DNA from: JBBWZH01 sp035544115
GTDB lineage: Bacteria > Actinomycetota > Actinomycetes > Mycobacteriales > CADCTP01
DNA: 64,000 nt
NCBI GenBank assembly: GCA_963714145.1
Contig: OY970235.1
Span: 3,658,001-3,722,000, forward strand
Direction of reading: 5' to 3'
Shown here piece by piece: positions 1 through 9,139 of this stretch. Positions within the stretch are counted from its first letter, which is position 1. Every line of letters starts with the position of its first letter. The notes beneath the pieces are model-generated. The model saw only the letters and a program-made list of their open reading frames with translations, had not been told where the DNA came from and did not search any database. The position numbers and the translations under genes were made by a program.

Positions 1-96
1 CCGTAGGTCGGGCTGGCCGGAGAACCAGGCCGCCAGCCCGTCGAGCAGCATCCGGTCATCGTCTACCGCGGACACGGTCGTCTGGCCGGCCAACAC
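1..96 (-). CDS. Response regulator, N-terminal receiver start (partial)
   Basis: Read on the minus strand from a GTG at 96, the sequence gives about 32 residues containing VSAVDDDRMLLDGLAAWF. This has the form of a two-component receiver domain: a short beta strand, a run of acidic residues (DDD, the Mg2+-binding pocket) and then helix 1. The rest lies beyond the left edge, so neither the phospho-acceptor Asp nor any output domain can be seen. A purine-rich GGAAGGG lies about 12 nt upstream of the GTG; an inner GTG at 75 is an alternative start. The gene is divergent from the XRE-NB-ARC regulator at 227. NarL/LuxR-type output is the most likely in this phylum, but that is inference. Confidence 0.55.
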   Translation of the reverse strand, partial: MLAGQTTVSAVDDDRMLLDGLAAWFSGQPDLR

Positions 97-181
97 CGCT
101 ACTGGTGTCCCTTCCGTTCGTTTGCCGGGATCGGGTCGCGACAAGTGGGTAGCATTCGGGCCGGTGTTCAGCCGGCGCCGC

Positions 182-209
182 AGACCAAACTGAGACCAAG
201 CCGCAGACC
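182..209 (+). promoter_or_regulatory. Three AGACC direct repeats, possible operator
   Basis: AGACC occurs at 182-186, 193-197 and 205-209, with starts 11 and 12 bp apart, so on one face of the helix. The array ends 17 nt before the ATG of the regulator at 227 and sits between that gene and the divergent response regulator. Direct repeats at about 11 bp are the usual binding pattern of SARP/AfsR-type proteins; autoregulation by the gene at 227, which has an XRE domain, is also possible. No function is shown. Confidence 0.3.
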
Positions 210-226
210 GGGGTGAAGGCCGAGCG

Positions 227-3106
227 ATGGCGGGACTGACGGCGGCGGCCCGGCTGGGGCAGGAACTGCGCCGGCTACGGCAGCAACAGGGCCTGTCGCA
301 GCGCCGGCTGGTCCGGGAGCTCGGGCTCAGCGCGCACAGCAACCTGGTGCAGTACGAGCTGGGCCGCCGGATCCCGCCCGGCGACATCGTGCTGGCCTGC
401 GAGCGGCTGCTCGGCGACCGGGCCGGCACGCTGCGCCGGCTGCTGGCCGAGGCACTGGCCGAACGAGCCGGCGATGCTCCCGGGGACGCTCCCGGCGACG
501 GGGCCGGCGGGCCGGCGATGCTGCCACCGGCAGTGGCCGACTTCACCGGACGGGCCGCCCAACTCGCCGCGCTGACCGCGCTCGCCGACCCCAGCAGGGC
601 CGGTGCGGCGGTCGCGGTGATCATTCCGGTGATCGCGGGCACCGCCGGGGTCGGCAAGACCGCGCTCGCGGTCAACTTCGCCCACCGGGCCGCGGACCAG
701 TTCCCGGACGGCCAGCTCTACCTGGACCTGCGCGGCTACGCGCCGGCCCCGCCGCTGACCACCGGCCAGGCGCTGGCGGCGCTGCTGTACGCGCTGCGGG
801 TGCCGGCCGAGCAGGTGCCGGCGGACGCCGACCGGGCCGCCGGGCTGTACCGCAGCCTGCTCGCCGGCAAGCGGGTGCTGGTGCTGCTGGACAACGCGGC
901 CAGCGCCGAACAGGTCCGGCCGCTGCTGCCCGGCACAGCCGGCTGCCTGGCGCTGGTCACCAGCCGGGACGGGCTCGGCGGGCTGATCGCCCGGGACGGC
1001 GCCCGCCGGCTCACCCTGGACGTGCTCACCCCGGCCGAGGCGACCGCGCTGCTCGGCCGGATCGTCGGCGTCGACCGGGTGGCCGCCGAACCGGCCGCCA
1101 CCGCCGCGCTGGCCGGGCTGTGCGCGCACCTGCCGCTGGCGTTGCGGATCGCGGCCGCGAACCTGGTCGACGCGCCGGGGCAGCCGATCGCCGACTACGT
1201 GACCGGGCTGCGGTCCGCCGACCCGCTGGCCGGGCTGGCGGTGCCGGGCGACGAGCAGGGCGCGGTGCGGGCCGCGTTCGCCGCCTCGTACGGGCGGCTG
1301 CCGGCGCCGGCCCGGCGGCTGTTCCGGCTGCTCGGCCTGGTGCCCGGCCCGGACGTGACCGCCGCCGCTGCCGCCGCGCTGGCCGGCCTCGACCTCGCCG
1401 AGGCGGCCGGCCTGCTGCGCCGCCTGGCCGGCGCGAGCCTGCTGACCGAGCCGGCGCCGGGCCGGTACAGCTGGCACGACCTGCTCCGCCGGTACGCCGC
1501 CGACCGCGCCGACCAGGACGAGGACGCGGCCGGCCGGGCCGCCGCGCTGGGCCGGCTGCACACCTGGTACCTGCACGGAACCGCCGCCGCCGGCCGGGTG
1601 CTGTCCCCGTCCACCCCGCTGCTGCCACTGCCACCGACCGGCCCGGCCGAGCCGGGCAACCCAGCCGAGCCGGGCGGGACGGCCGGGCCGGGCGGGGCGG
1701 CCGAGCCGGGCGGCCCGGCGGGGACGGCTGAACCGAGCCGGGCGGCGGGGGTAGCCGACCCGGTCGGGGCGGTTGCGTTGCCCGAGTTCGGCGCCGGGCC
1801 GGCGGCGCTGGCCTGGCTGGAGGCCGAGCGGGCCAACCTGGTGGCCGCCGCCGAGCGAGCGGCGGTGGCCGGCCCGCGGCCACTCGCCTGGTTGCTGGCC
1901 GACCAGCTGCGCGGCTTCTTCTCGCTCCGGCTGTACGCCGCGGACTGGCTGGCCACCGCCAGCGCCGGGGTCGCCGCCGCCCGGGCCGCCGGGGATGGCC
2001 GGGCCGAGGCCGCGAGCCGGCTCAGCCTGGCCGAGGCGTACGAGTGCCAGGCCCGGCACCAGGAGGCGCTGGCCGAGAACGACGCGGTGCTGGCCGTGGC
2101 CCGGGCGCGCGGTTGGGTCGACGCGCAACTCGCCGCGCTGAACAGCCTCGGCCGGGTCTACTGGCAGCTGGACCGGCTGGCGGAGGGCGCCGACCACCTC
2201 ACCCAGGCGCTGGCCATCGACCGGGCCACCGGCTCGCTGCTCGGCCAGGCCATGCGGCTGGCCAACCTGGGCGCGATGTACCACGAGATGGGCCGCATCG
2301 CGCTGTCCGCGGACCAGTTCGAGCAGGCGCTGGCGATCGCCCGGCAGACCGGGCACCGCCGCGGCGAGGCCATCTGCCAGGCGAACCTGGGCATGGCGGT
2401 GGCCGAACTGGGCCGCCTCGACGACGCGCTCGCACACCTCACGCCGGCGCTCGCGCTCGCCCGCGAGCTGGGTGACGCCGGCAACGAGTCGCACGCGCTG
2501 CGGCTGCTGGCCGAGGTGCACGCCGACGCCGGTCGGGACGGCCCGGCGGTGGCGGCCGCGGTGGCCGCGGTGGCCGTCGCCGACGCCGCCGAGGACCAGC
2601 ACTTCCAGCTGGAAACGCTGATCACGCTGGCCACCGTCCGGGCCCGGTGCGGCGCGCCGGTCGACGCGACCGCCGGCTACCGGCAGGCCCTGGAGCTGGC
2701 CCGCGCCGCCGACGCCAGGTACCCGGAGATCGTCGCCCTGATCGGGCTGGCCACCGTCGCCGACCCGCCCCTGGCCACGGACGCGCGGCAGGCGCTGGAG
2801 CTGGCCCGGCGGACCGGCTACCGGATGCTGGCCGGGCACGCGCTGACCGCGCAGGCCGCGGCCGAACAGGCGCTCGGCCAGCCCGCGCCGGCGGTCCGGA
2901 CCGCCCGTACGGCGCTGGCGGTGCACCGGGAGACCGGGCACCGGCTCGGCGCGGCCCGCACCCTGGTCATCCTCGGGCACGCCCTGCACGCCACCGCCGA
3001 CCCGGCCGGTGGCACCGCGGCCTGGGCCGAGGCGCACGACCTGTTCCGCGCCGCCGGCGCGCGGGAGACCGCGGCGACCGCCACCCTGCTCGACACCAGC
3101 CGGTAG
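227..3106 (+). CDS. XRE-family HTH / NB-ARC / TPR transcriptional regulator
   Basis: The 959-residue protein starts with a Cro/C1-type helix-turn-helix (about residues 10-65; QGLSQRRLVRELGLS, then the recognition-helix region NLVQYELGRRIPP). A STAND ATPase module follows: Walker A GTAGVGKTAL at about 138-147, then RFPDGQLYLDLRG-like and Walker B RVLVLLDNAAS signatures. A Pro/Gly/Ala-rich linker (about 465-515; repeated AEPGG and GPGG units) leads to a C-terminal half of tetratricopeptide repeats. This is the AfsR-like layout with the SARP DNA-binding part replaced by XRE. Such proteins are thought to be ATP-dependent switches that bind DNA when a ligand or partner engages the TPR region; no ligand is evident. 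The start is supported by GGGGTGAAGG upstream. Its target may be its own promoter or the divergent response regulator. Confidence 0.9.
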   Translation: MAGLTAAARLGQELRRLRQQQGLSQRRLVRELGLSAHSNLVQYELGRRIPPGDIVLACERLLGDRAGTLRRLLAEALAERAGDAPGDAPGDGAGGPAMLPPAVADFTGRAAQLAALTALADPSRAGAAVAVIIPVIAGTAGVGKTALAVNFAHRAADQFPDGQLYLDLRGYAPAPPLTTGQALAALLYALRVPAEQVPADADRAAGLYRSLLAGKRVLVLLDNAASAEQVRPLLPGTAGCLALVTSRDGLGGLIARDGARRLTLDVLTPAEATALLGRIVGVDRVAAEPAATAALAGLCAHLPLALRIAAANLVDAPGQPIADYVTGLRSADPLAGLAVPGDEQGAVRAAFAASYGRLPAPARRLFRLLGLVPGPDVTAAAAAALAGLDLAEAAGLLRRLAGASLLTEPAPGRYSWHDLLRRYAADRADQDEDAAGRAAALGRLHTWYLHGTAAAGRVLSPSTPLLPLPPTGPAEPGNPAEPGGTAGPGGAAEPGGPAGTAEPSRAAGVADPVGAVALPEFGAGPAALAWLEAERANLVAAAERAAVAGPRPLAWLLADQLRGFFSLRLYAADWLATASAGVAAARAAGDGRAEAASRLSLAEAYECQARHQEALAENDAVLAVARARGWVDAQLAALNSLGRVYWQLDRLAEGADHLTQALAIDRATGSLLGQAMRLANLGAMYHEMGRIALSADQFEQALAIARQTGHRRGEAICQANLGMAVAELGRLDDALAHLTPALALARELGDAGNESHALRLLAEVHADAGRDGPAVAAAVAAVAVADAAEDQHFQLETLITLATVRARCGAPVDATAGYRQALELARAADARYPEIVALIGLATVADPPLATDARQALELARRTGYRMLAGHALTAQAAAEQALGQPAPAVRTARTALAVHRETGHRLGAARTLVILGHALHATADPAGGTAAWAEAHDLFRAAGARETAATATLLDTSR

Positions 3107-3208
3107 CCGCGGCCGGACGGCGACCCGGATCCGGCCGGTCGGTCGTCCCGATCGCGACCGGGACACCCCGGTACGGGCTCAATGTCCGGTAACAGGTGTG
3201 ACACAGTT

Positions 3209-3227
3209 GTGGCACCAGGAGTGCCAC
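3209..3227. promoter_or_regulatory. Inverted repeat GTGGCAC-N5-GTGCCAC
   Basis: A perfect 7-bp palindrome with a 5-nt spacer lies 33 nt before the zinc-ribbon gene and about 100 nt after the previous gene. It could be a repressor site or a weak hairpin. Only the symmetry is seen. Confidence 0.2.
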
Positions 3228-3260
3228 TTCCGCGCCGCGATCATTCGTACCCTCCGGGGC

Positions 3261-3665
3261 ATGGTTGCTGAGACGTCGATTGCGAACCGGGAGCCGGCGG
3301 CCGCCGCGCCGGCCCGGGAGGTGGAGCAGTGCCCCGGCTGCGCGACCGACCTGGTCGTGGTGCCGGGCGCGGAGATCTGCCAGCACTGCTCCTACCTGGT
3401 GCTGGTGCTGGAATGCGGCACCTGCGGCGCGACCGACCAGTGGTACTACGGCGACGGTCCGCGGCCCAGGTGGGTTCGCCTGGCCGTCGACCGGCACCGG
3501 GTGATGTGCTGCTCAGCCGCCTGCGCGGTGCTGGAGCTCGGCAGGTTGGCCGAAGCCGGCGAGCTCGCCGTCGAGCCGGCATCCCGGTCAGCGGCCCAGC
3601 CGGCAGCCGAACAGCCGGCCGGGCCGGCATCGACGCCGGCGGGCCGGTCGGCCGGCACCGACTAG
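3261..3665 (+). CDS. Small zinc-ribbon-like protein
   Basis: This 134-residue protein has paired cysteines: CPGC and CQHC in the first third, CGTC, then CCSAAC. That spacing fits one or two structural zinc sites. The last 45 residues are low-complexity (Ala, Pro, Gly, Ser). No enzyme motif is visible and I do not recognise the family beyond zinc-ribbon. Start choice is uncertain: ATG 3261 has a poor ribosome site, and an in-frame GTG at 3198 would add 21 residues including WHQECH. It converges with thrS and overlaps the end of thrS by 4 bp, so the two mRNAs must pair at their 3' ends. Confidence 0.6.
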   Translation: MVAETSIANREPAAAAPAREVEQCPGCATDLVVVPGAEICQHCSYLVLVLECGTCGATDQWYYGDGPRPRWVRLAVDRHRVMCCSAACAVLELGRLAEAGELAVEPASRSAAQPAAEQPAGPASTPAGRSAGTD

Positions 3666-5671
3666 TCGAGGGTCAGGCTCTTGGTGTCGACCAGCCGGCG
3701 CAGCAGCGCGTGGAACTCGGCAAGTGGCATCGCGCCCTGATCGCTCTGGCCACGCGGGCGCACCGAGACGGTCTCCTCGGCCTCCTCGCGCTGCCCGACG
3801 ACCAGCACGAACGGCACCTTCTTCAGCACCGCCTGGCGCACCTTCGCCTGCATCCGGCCGTCCGAGTCGTCCACCGAGGCACGCAGCCCGTTTTCGAAGA
3901 GCCGGCGGGCCACCTTGTGCGCGTAGTCGTGCTGGTCGTCGGTGAGCGGCACGACCCGCACCTGCTCCGGCGCCAGCCACACCGGGAACGCGCCCGCGTA
4001 GTGCTCGATCAGGTACGCGACGAACCGCTCGTGGCTGCCCAGCGGGGCCCGGTGCAGCACCACGGCCTGCTGCTCGGTGCCGTCCGCCGCGTGATACGTC
4101 AGGCCGAACCGCTGCGGCATGTAGAGGTCGACCTGGTTGGTGGAGGCGGCGAACTCCTTGCCGGTGACCGACCGGATGATGAAGTCGACCTTGGGCCCGT
4201 AGTGCGCGGCGCCGCCGATGTCCTCGACGTACGGGATGCCGGACTCGTCCATCGCGTCCCGGGTGATCCGCTCGGCGGTGGCCCACATCTGCGCGTCGTC
4301 GTGGTATTTCTCGGTGTTCTTCGGGTCGCGCAGGGCCAGCACCATGTGGAAGTCCTCGATGCCCAGCGACCGGTAGTAGTAGTCGTGCAGCCGCATGACC
4401 TCGACGAACTCCTGCTTCGCCTGGTCGAGCGTGCAGTAGATGTGCGCGTCGTTCTGGCTGAAGCCGCGGGTGCGCATCAGCCCGTACAGCTGGCCGCTGC
4501 GCTCGTACCGGTAGACCGTGCCGTACTCGGCCAGCCGCACCGGCAGCTCGCGGTAGCTGCGCGGCCGGGCCTTGTAGGCCATGTGGTGGTGCGGGCAGTT
4601 CATCGGCTTGAGGAAGTACTGGTCGCCCTCGATCTCGATCGGGGCGTACAGGTCGTCCTGGTAGTAGGGCAGGTGGCCGGAGATGTAGTACAGCTCGCTG
4701 CGGGTCAGGTGCGGGGTGCCGATGCGCTGGTAGCCCCAGTTCCGCTCGGTCTCCTTCGCCCAGCCCTCCAGTTCGTCCCGGATGACCATGCCGTTGGGCA
4801 GCCAGATCGGCAGCCCGCGGCCGATCTCCGCGCTGAACGTGAAGATCTCCAGGTCGGCGCCGATCTTGCGGTGGTCGCGCCGCTCGGCCTCGGCCAGCCG
4901 GGCCAGGTGGTCTTTCAGCTCCTGCTTGGATTCCCACGCGGTGCCGTAGATGCGCTGCAGCTGCGGGTTCTTCTCGCTGCCCCGCCAGTACGCCGCGGCG
5001 GTGCGGGTCAGCGTGAACGCCGGGATGTCGCGGGTGGTGGGCAGGTGCGGGCCGCGGCACAGATCCGTCCAGACCTGCTTGTCGCCGACCAGGTTGTCGT
5101 ACATGGTCAGCTCGGTGCCGCCGATCTCGACGGACGCGCCTTCGGCCGCCTCCGGCGCGGCCGCGCCGGTCAGCTCGATCAGCTCCAGCTTGAACGGCTC
5201 GGCCGCGAGCTCGGTGCCGGCCTGCTCGGCGGTGACCACCCGGCGGCTGAACCGCTGCCGCTGCCGGATGATGTCGCTCATCCGCTTCTCCAGCGCGGCG
5301 AGATCTTCCGGGGTGAACGGCCGCTCGGGCCGGAAGTCGTAGTAGAAGCCGTTCTCGATCGGTGGGCCGATGCCCAGCCGGGTGCCGGGGAACAGATCCT
5401 GCACGGCCTGCGCCAGCACGTGCGCGCAGGAGTGCCGGATCACCGACCGCCCGTCCGGCGACCCGGCCGGCACCGAACTGATCACGTCGCCGTCGCGGAT
5501 GACGTACGAGAGGTCGCGCAGGTCGCCGCTGCCCGGCGCGCCCGGCAGCTCGCCGACCCGGACCACCACGCTGTCCTTGATGCCGGCCGCGGCCAGTACC
5601 TGGCCGGCCGTCGACTCCACCGGCACCGCCCGCGGCTCGTTGTCGACGACGACGTGGACCTGGTCGGACAC
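3662..5671 (-). CDS. thrS: Threonyl-tRNA synthetase
   Basis: This 669-residue class II aminoacyl-tRNA synthetase charges tRNA-Thr in the cytoplasm. Residues 1-62 form a TGS domain. The editing domain follows, with HSCAHVLAQ giving H80 and H84 of the HxxxH site that removes mis-charged serine. The catalytic core shows MNCPHHHMAY with the zinc-binding Cys, motif 2 (TVYRYERSGQLYGLMRTRGF) and motif 3 (GSHERFVAYL). The C-terminal anticodon-binding domain starts near VWLAPEQVRV. Length and domain order are normal. The next gene on this strand (the SARP at 5763) lies upstream, and 91 nt separate the two. No T-box leader was recognised upstream of the ATG. Confidence 0.97.
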   Translation of the reverse strand: MSDQVHVVVDNEPRAVPVESTAGQVLAAAGIKDSVVVRVGELPGAPGSGDLRDLSYVIRDGDVISSVPAGSPDGRSVIRHSCAHVLAQAVQDLFPGTRLGIGPPIENGFYYDFRPERPFTPEDLAALEKRMSDIIRQRQRFSRRVVTAEQAGTELAAEPFKLELIELTGAAAPEAAEGASVEIGGTELTMYDNLVGDKQVWTDLCRGPHLPTTRDIPAFTLTRTAAAYWRGSEKNPQLQRIYGTAWESKQELKDHLARLAEAERRDHRKIGADLEIFTFSAEIGRGLPIWLPNGMVIRDELEGWAKETERNWGYQRIGTPHLTRSELYYISGHLPYYQDDLYAPIEIEGDQYFLKPMNCPHHHMAYKARPRSYRELPVRLAEYGTVYRYERSGQLYGLMRTRGFSQNDAHIYCTLDQAKQEFVEVMRLHDYYYRSLGIEDFHMVLALRDPKNTEKYHDDAQMWATAERITRDAMDESGIPYVEDIGGAAHYGPKVDFIIRSVTGKEFAASTNQVDLYMPQRFGLTYHAADGTEQQAVVLHRAPLGSHERFVAYLIEHYAGAFPVWLAPEQVRVVPLTDDQHDYAHKVARRLFENGLRASVDDSDGRMQAKVRQAVLKKVPFVLVVGQREEAEETVSVRPRGQSDQGAMPLAEFHALLRRLVDTKSLTLD

Positions 5672-5762
5672 GACCCCTCCTCAACCTGACGGTTCCCGAT
5701 CAGTATCCCAGCCGCGCCGATCTTGCTCACGCCCAGTGCCGCCGCGCCGGTCGAGCGGGTCG

Positions 5763-8700
5763 TCAGCGGGCCAGCGGGGCCCCGGCCGGGGCCTCGGCCC
5801 GGCGGTACAGCTTGGCCCGGACGCCGTCCGCGTCTGGGTGCCGCAGGTCGTCCAGGATGGCCAGGGCCTGCCGCCAGGCGGCGCGGGCGGCGGCCGGGTC
5901 GCCGGCGCCGTACCGGGTGTCGCCGAGGTAGTCCAGGACGCCGGCCTCCCGGTGCCGGTCGCCGACCTGGCGGTAGAGCGCCAGCGCGTGCTGGTAGCAG
6001 TCGACCGCCTCGCCGTACTGGCCGAGGTGGTGGTGCGCGTGGCCGAGGCTGTCCCAGGTGGCGGCCTCGTTCGGCGGGTGGCCGATCTGCTGGCTGAGCC
6101 GCAGCGCCGCCCGGCACTGGGCCAGCGCCTCCTGGTGGTCGCCGAGGTTGGTGTGGTACCAGCCGATCATGTTCAGCACCCGGGCCTGGCCGATCAGGTG
6201 GTCGGCGGCCCGGTAGAACGCCAGCGCCTGCTGGGCGTGCCCGAGCGCCTGCTCGAACTCGCCCTGCGCCTCCAGCGTGTGCGCGATCAGCCGGTGGCTG
6301 TGCGCCTCGCCGGTGACGTCGCCGAGTTCCCGGTTCAGCGCGAGCGCCTGCCGCAACTGGCGGTGCGCGTCCTGGTACCTGCCCAGCCGGCTGTACGCGT
6401 AGCCGAGGCTGCGCCGGAACCGGGACTGCTCGGCCCGGTCACCGAGGCGCTGCGCGGCGGCCAGCGCGGTCCGCTGCAGATCGACGAGGTCCTGCCAGTG
6501 GCCGCGGAAGTCCAGGAACTCCGGCATGGTCCAGGCCAGCTGCAGCACGTGCTGGTCGAACCCGGCGGTGCCGGCCAGGTCGATCGCGGCCAGCAGGGTG
6601 AGGTGCTCGGTGTCGAACCAGGCCATCGCGGCGGCCGGGTCGGGCAGCGAGCAGACCACCGCGCCGGGCAGCGGCGGGTTCAGCGTGATCGGGTCGCGGT
6701 GCGGGCTGACCAGCAGCGCCGCCGGGTGCGCGCAGTGCAGGTAGTGGTCCAGCAGCCGGGTCACCGCGGCCCGCCGATCGGCCTCGCTGTCATGCTCGCG
6801 GGCCAGCTCGGCGGCGTAGGCCCGGAGCAGGTCGTGGAAGGTGTACCGGCCCGGTGCCGATTCGGTCAGCAGGTGGCCGCGCAGCAGCTGGTCGAGCAGC
6901 GGCCGCATCCGGGCGACCGGGACGCCGGCCAGGCTGGCGGCGGCCGGCTCGGCGATGTCCGGGCCGGTGTGCAGCCCGAGCAGCCGGAACAGCCGGGCCG
7001 CAGCGGGCTCCAGCGCCCGGTACGAGCAGGAGAAGACGGTGCGCAGGTCGCCGCTCGGGTCGCTGTCGGCGAACGGGTCCAGGTCGGTGGCCGGACGGCC
7101 GGCCGGCCGGAGCTGGCCGGCCAGCGCGGCCAGCGCGAGCTGCGGACGGGTCGCGGCGCGGGCGGCCACCACGGCCAGCGCCAGCGGCAGCCGGGCGCAG
7201 CCGGCCACGATCGCGGCCACCGCGTCCGGCTCGGCGGCCAGCCGGGCCCCGCCCAGCCGGCCGGCCAGCAGCGCGTGCGCCTCGCCGGCGGAGAGCACGT
7301 CCAGCGTGAGCGGCCGGGCGCCGTCCACCGCGACCAGGCCGGAGAGCTGGTCCCGGCTGGTGACGATCACCACGCAGCCGGGCGAGCCGGGTAGCAGCGG
7401 CCGGACCTGCTCCACGGTCGCGGCGTTGTCCAGCACGACCAGCATCCGCCGGCCGGCCAGCGCGCTGCGGAACAGCGCCGCCTGCGCCGTCAGGTCCGCC
7501 GGGATCCGGGCCGTCGGGACGCCCAGCGCGTCCAGGAACCCGCGCATCGCCGCGTGCGCCGGTACCGCCGGGCCACCCGGGTCGTAGCCGCGCAGGTTCG
7601 CGTACAGCTGCCCGTCCGGGAACCGCGCGGACACCCGGTGCGCCCAGTGCACCGCCAGCGCCGTCTTCCCCACCCCGGCCGAACCGCAGACCACCGCGAC
7701 CATCACCGCGGTCGGCTGCTGCCCGCCGGCGGCCACCATCGCGTCCAGCGCGCCGAGCTCCGGCTCGCGGCCGGCGAAGCCGTAGACGTCCAGCGGCAGT
7801 TGCGCCGGGCGGTGCCCGGGCGGCTGCGGGGGCGGGCCGGCCACGACCGGCACCGGATCGGTCGGCGTCGGGTCCGGCTCCGGCTCCGCGGCCGGCGGCT
7901 CGGCCGCGGTCCGCAGGTAGGCGGCGGTGGTGTCGCCGCCGGCCAGCACGACCTGGTGCAGCTGGCGGAGCATGGCGCCGGGCTCGATGCCCAGCTGGTC
8001 GACCAGCGTCGCGCGCAGCTGCTGGTACGCGGCCAGCGCGTCCGCCTGCCGGTCGGTGCCGGCGAGCGCCACCATCAGCTGCGCCCACGGCCGCTCCCGC
8101 AGCGGGTGGCCGCGCACGTACGCCTGCAGCTCGCCGACCAGCCGGCGGTGCCGGCCCAGCCGCAGGTCCAGGTCGACCCGCTCCTCGAACACGGTCAGCC
8201 GGCGCTCGTCCAGCGCGGCGGCCTCGGCGGCGAACCCGTGCAGCGTGACGCCGTCCGCGGCCGGGCCGTGCCAGAGCGAGAGCGCCTCGGACAGCAGCGA
8301 GCAGGCCAGCTCCAGATCCTCGCCGGACCGCTGGGTGGACATCTGCGCGGCCGCCCCGGTCAGCTCCTCGAACCGGGTCAGGTCCAGCTCCCCCGGGCCG
8401 ACCTGCAGCACGTACCCCGGCGTCCTGGTCAGCAGCGGCGAGCCCGGGTCGGTGCCGGCCGAGCCGGCGCTGCCCGGGGGCGGGCCGGCGCTGGCCGGGG
8501 GCGGGCCGGCGCCGGCCGGGCTGGCGTCGGGGGTGGCGGCCGGGTCGGCCGGATCGCCGGCGGGCACGGCCGCCGGGGTGAGCAGCCGGCGGAGTTGCGC
8601 CACGCAGCCGTGCAGCAGCCGGCGCGCGTTCGCCGGCGGGTGGTCGCCCCAGAGGCACTCGACCAGCCGGTCGACCGAGACCACCCGGTTCGCGTTCAGC

Positions 8701-8795
8701 AGCAGGACGGCGAGCACCACCCGGGGCTGCCCGGCGACCGGCACCCGCCGCGCACCGTCCAGCACCTCCACCGGCCCGAGCACCCGGAACTGCAT
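5763..8795 (-). CDS. SARP-family regulator (OmpR wHTH - BTAD - NB-ARC - TPR), AfsR-like
   Basis: This 1010-residue protein begins MQFRVLGPVEVLDG, the standard opening of a SARP winged-helix domain (about 1-95). A Pro/Ala/Gly-rich insert and the bacterial transcriptional activation domain follow (about 130-280). NB-ARC comes next, with GSAGVGKTALAVHWAHRV, PDGQLYANLRGYDPGGP and RMLVVLDNAAT. At least six TPR units end the protein. AfsR-type proteins activate secondary-metabolism or development genes, usually after phosphorylation or ligand sensing; no target is visible. ATG 8795 is chosen because it matches paralog starts; the GTG at 8801 would add two residues. It is a paralog of the SARPs at 41085-43908 and 44552-47947, and its intact C-terminus is the reference for the frameshift in the former. 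Confidence 0.9.
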   Translation of the reverse strand: MQFRVLGPVEVLDGARRVPVAGQPRVVLAVLLLNANRVVSVDRLVECLWGDHPPANARRLLHGCVAQLRRLLTPAAVPAGDPADPAATPDASPAGAGPPPASAGPPPGSAGSAGTDPGSPLLTRTPGYVLQVGPGELDLTRFEELTGAAAQMSTQRSGEDLELACSLLSEALSLWHGPAADGVTLHGFAAEAAALDERRLTVFEERVDLDLRLGRHRRLVGELQAYVRGHPLRERPWAQLMVALAGTDRQADALAAYQQLRATLVDQLGIEPGAMLRQLHQVVLAGGDTTAAYLRTAAEPPAAEPEPDPTPTDPVPVVAGPPPQPPGHRPAQLPLDVYGFAGREPELGALDAMVAAGGQQPTAVMVAVVCGSAGVGKTALAVHWAHRVSARFPDGQLYANLRGYDPGGPAVPAHAAMRGFLDALGVPTARIPADLTAQAALFRSALAGRRMLVVLDNAATVEQVRPLLPGSPGCVVIVTSRDQLSGLVAVDGARPLTLDVLSAGEAHALLAGRLGGARLAAEPDAVAAIVAGCARLPLALAVVAARAATRPQLALAALAGQLRPAGRPATDLDPFADSDPSGDLRTVFSCSYRALEPAAARLFRLLGLHTGPDIAEPAAASLAGVPVARMRPLLDQLLRGHLLTESAPGRYTFHDLLRAYAAELAREHDSEADRRAAVTRLLDHYLHCAHPAALLVSPHRDPITLNPPLPGAVVCSLPDPAAAMAWFDTEHLTLLAAIDLAGTAGFDQHVLQLAWTMPEFLDFRGHWQDLVDLQRTALAAAQRLGDRAEQSRFRRSLGYAYSRLGRYQDAHRQLRQALALNRELGDVTGEAHSHRLIAHTLEAQGEFEQALGHAQQALAFYRAADHLIGQARVLNMIGWYHTNLGDHQEALAQCRAALRLSQQIGHPPNEAATWDSLGHAHHHLGQYGEAVDCYQHALALYRQVGDRHREAGVLDYLGDTRYGAGDPAAARAAWRQALAILDDLRHPDADGVRAKLYRRAEAPAGAPLAR

Positions 8796-9139
8796 GGTCA
8801 CCCGCACCGCGACACGGTCACGGGAGCAACGGTGCCAGGTGTTGCGCGCTGGGCCAATTCGGTGGGCGATGTGCTGCCCATGTGGGCGTCCACCACGCAC
8901 CCATCAACGACCCACCGCCCACCCACCACGGAGGGTCATCGTTGTGTCCCAGTCATCACCCGTTCGGCGGCTAGCCCTGCCGCCGAGCCAGCCCTCCAGT
9001 CGTGGAGACCCCAATGCCTTTCCGCTACCGCCCGCTCCCGGCCCGCCCGTACGCCGGGCCAGCCCTCGTCGCGGGCCGCTCCGTCGGCTTCCCCCCGGTC
9101 GCCCGGTAGCCCCGGGGGCCAGCCAGCCAGCCAGCCGGG
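8796..9139. other. Intergenic region with a possible 31-codon ORF
   Basis: This 344-bp gap separates two minus-strand genes. It holds CCCACC-rich repeats at about 8915-8930, a CCAG short tandem run at about 9120-9135, and one plus-strand micro-ORF at 9014-9109 (starts MPFRYRPLPARPY, Arg/Pro-rich, with GGAG 9 nt upstream). I cannot tell whether the micro-ORF is translated. The SARP promoter probably lies between 8796 and 8900. Confidence 0.3.
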
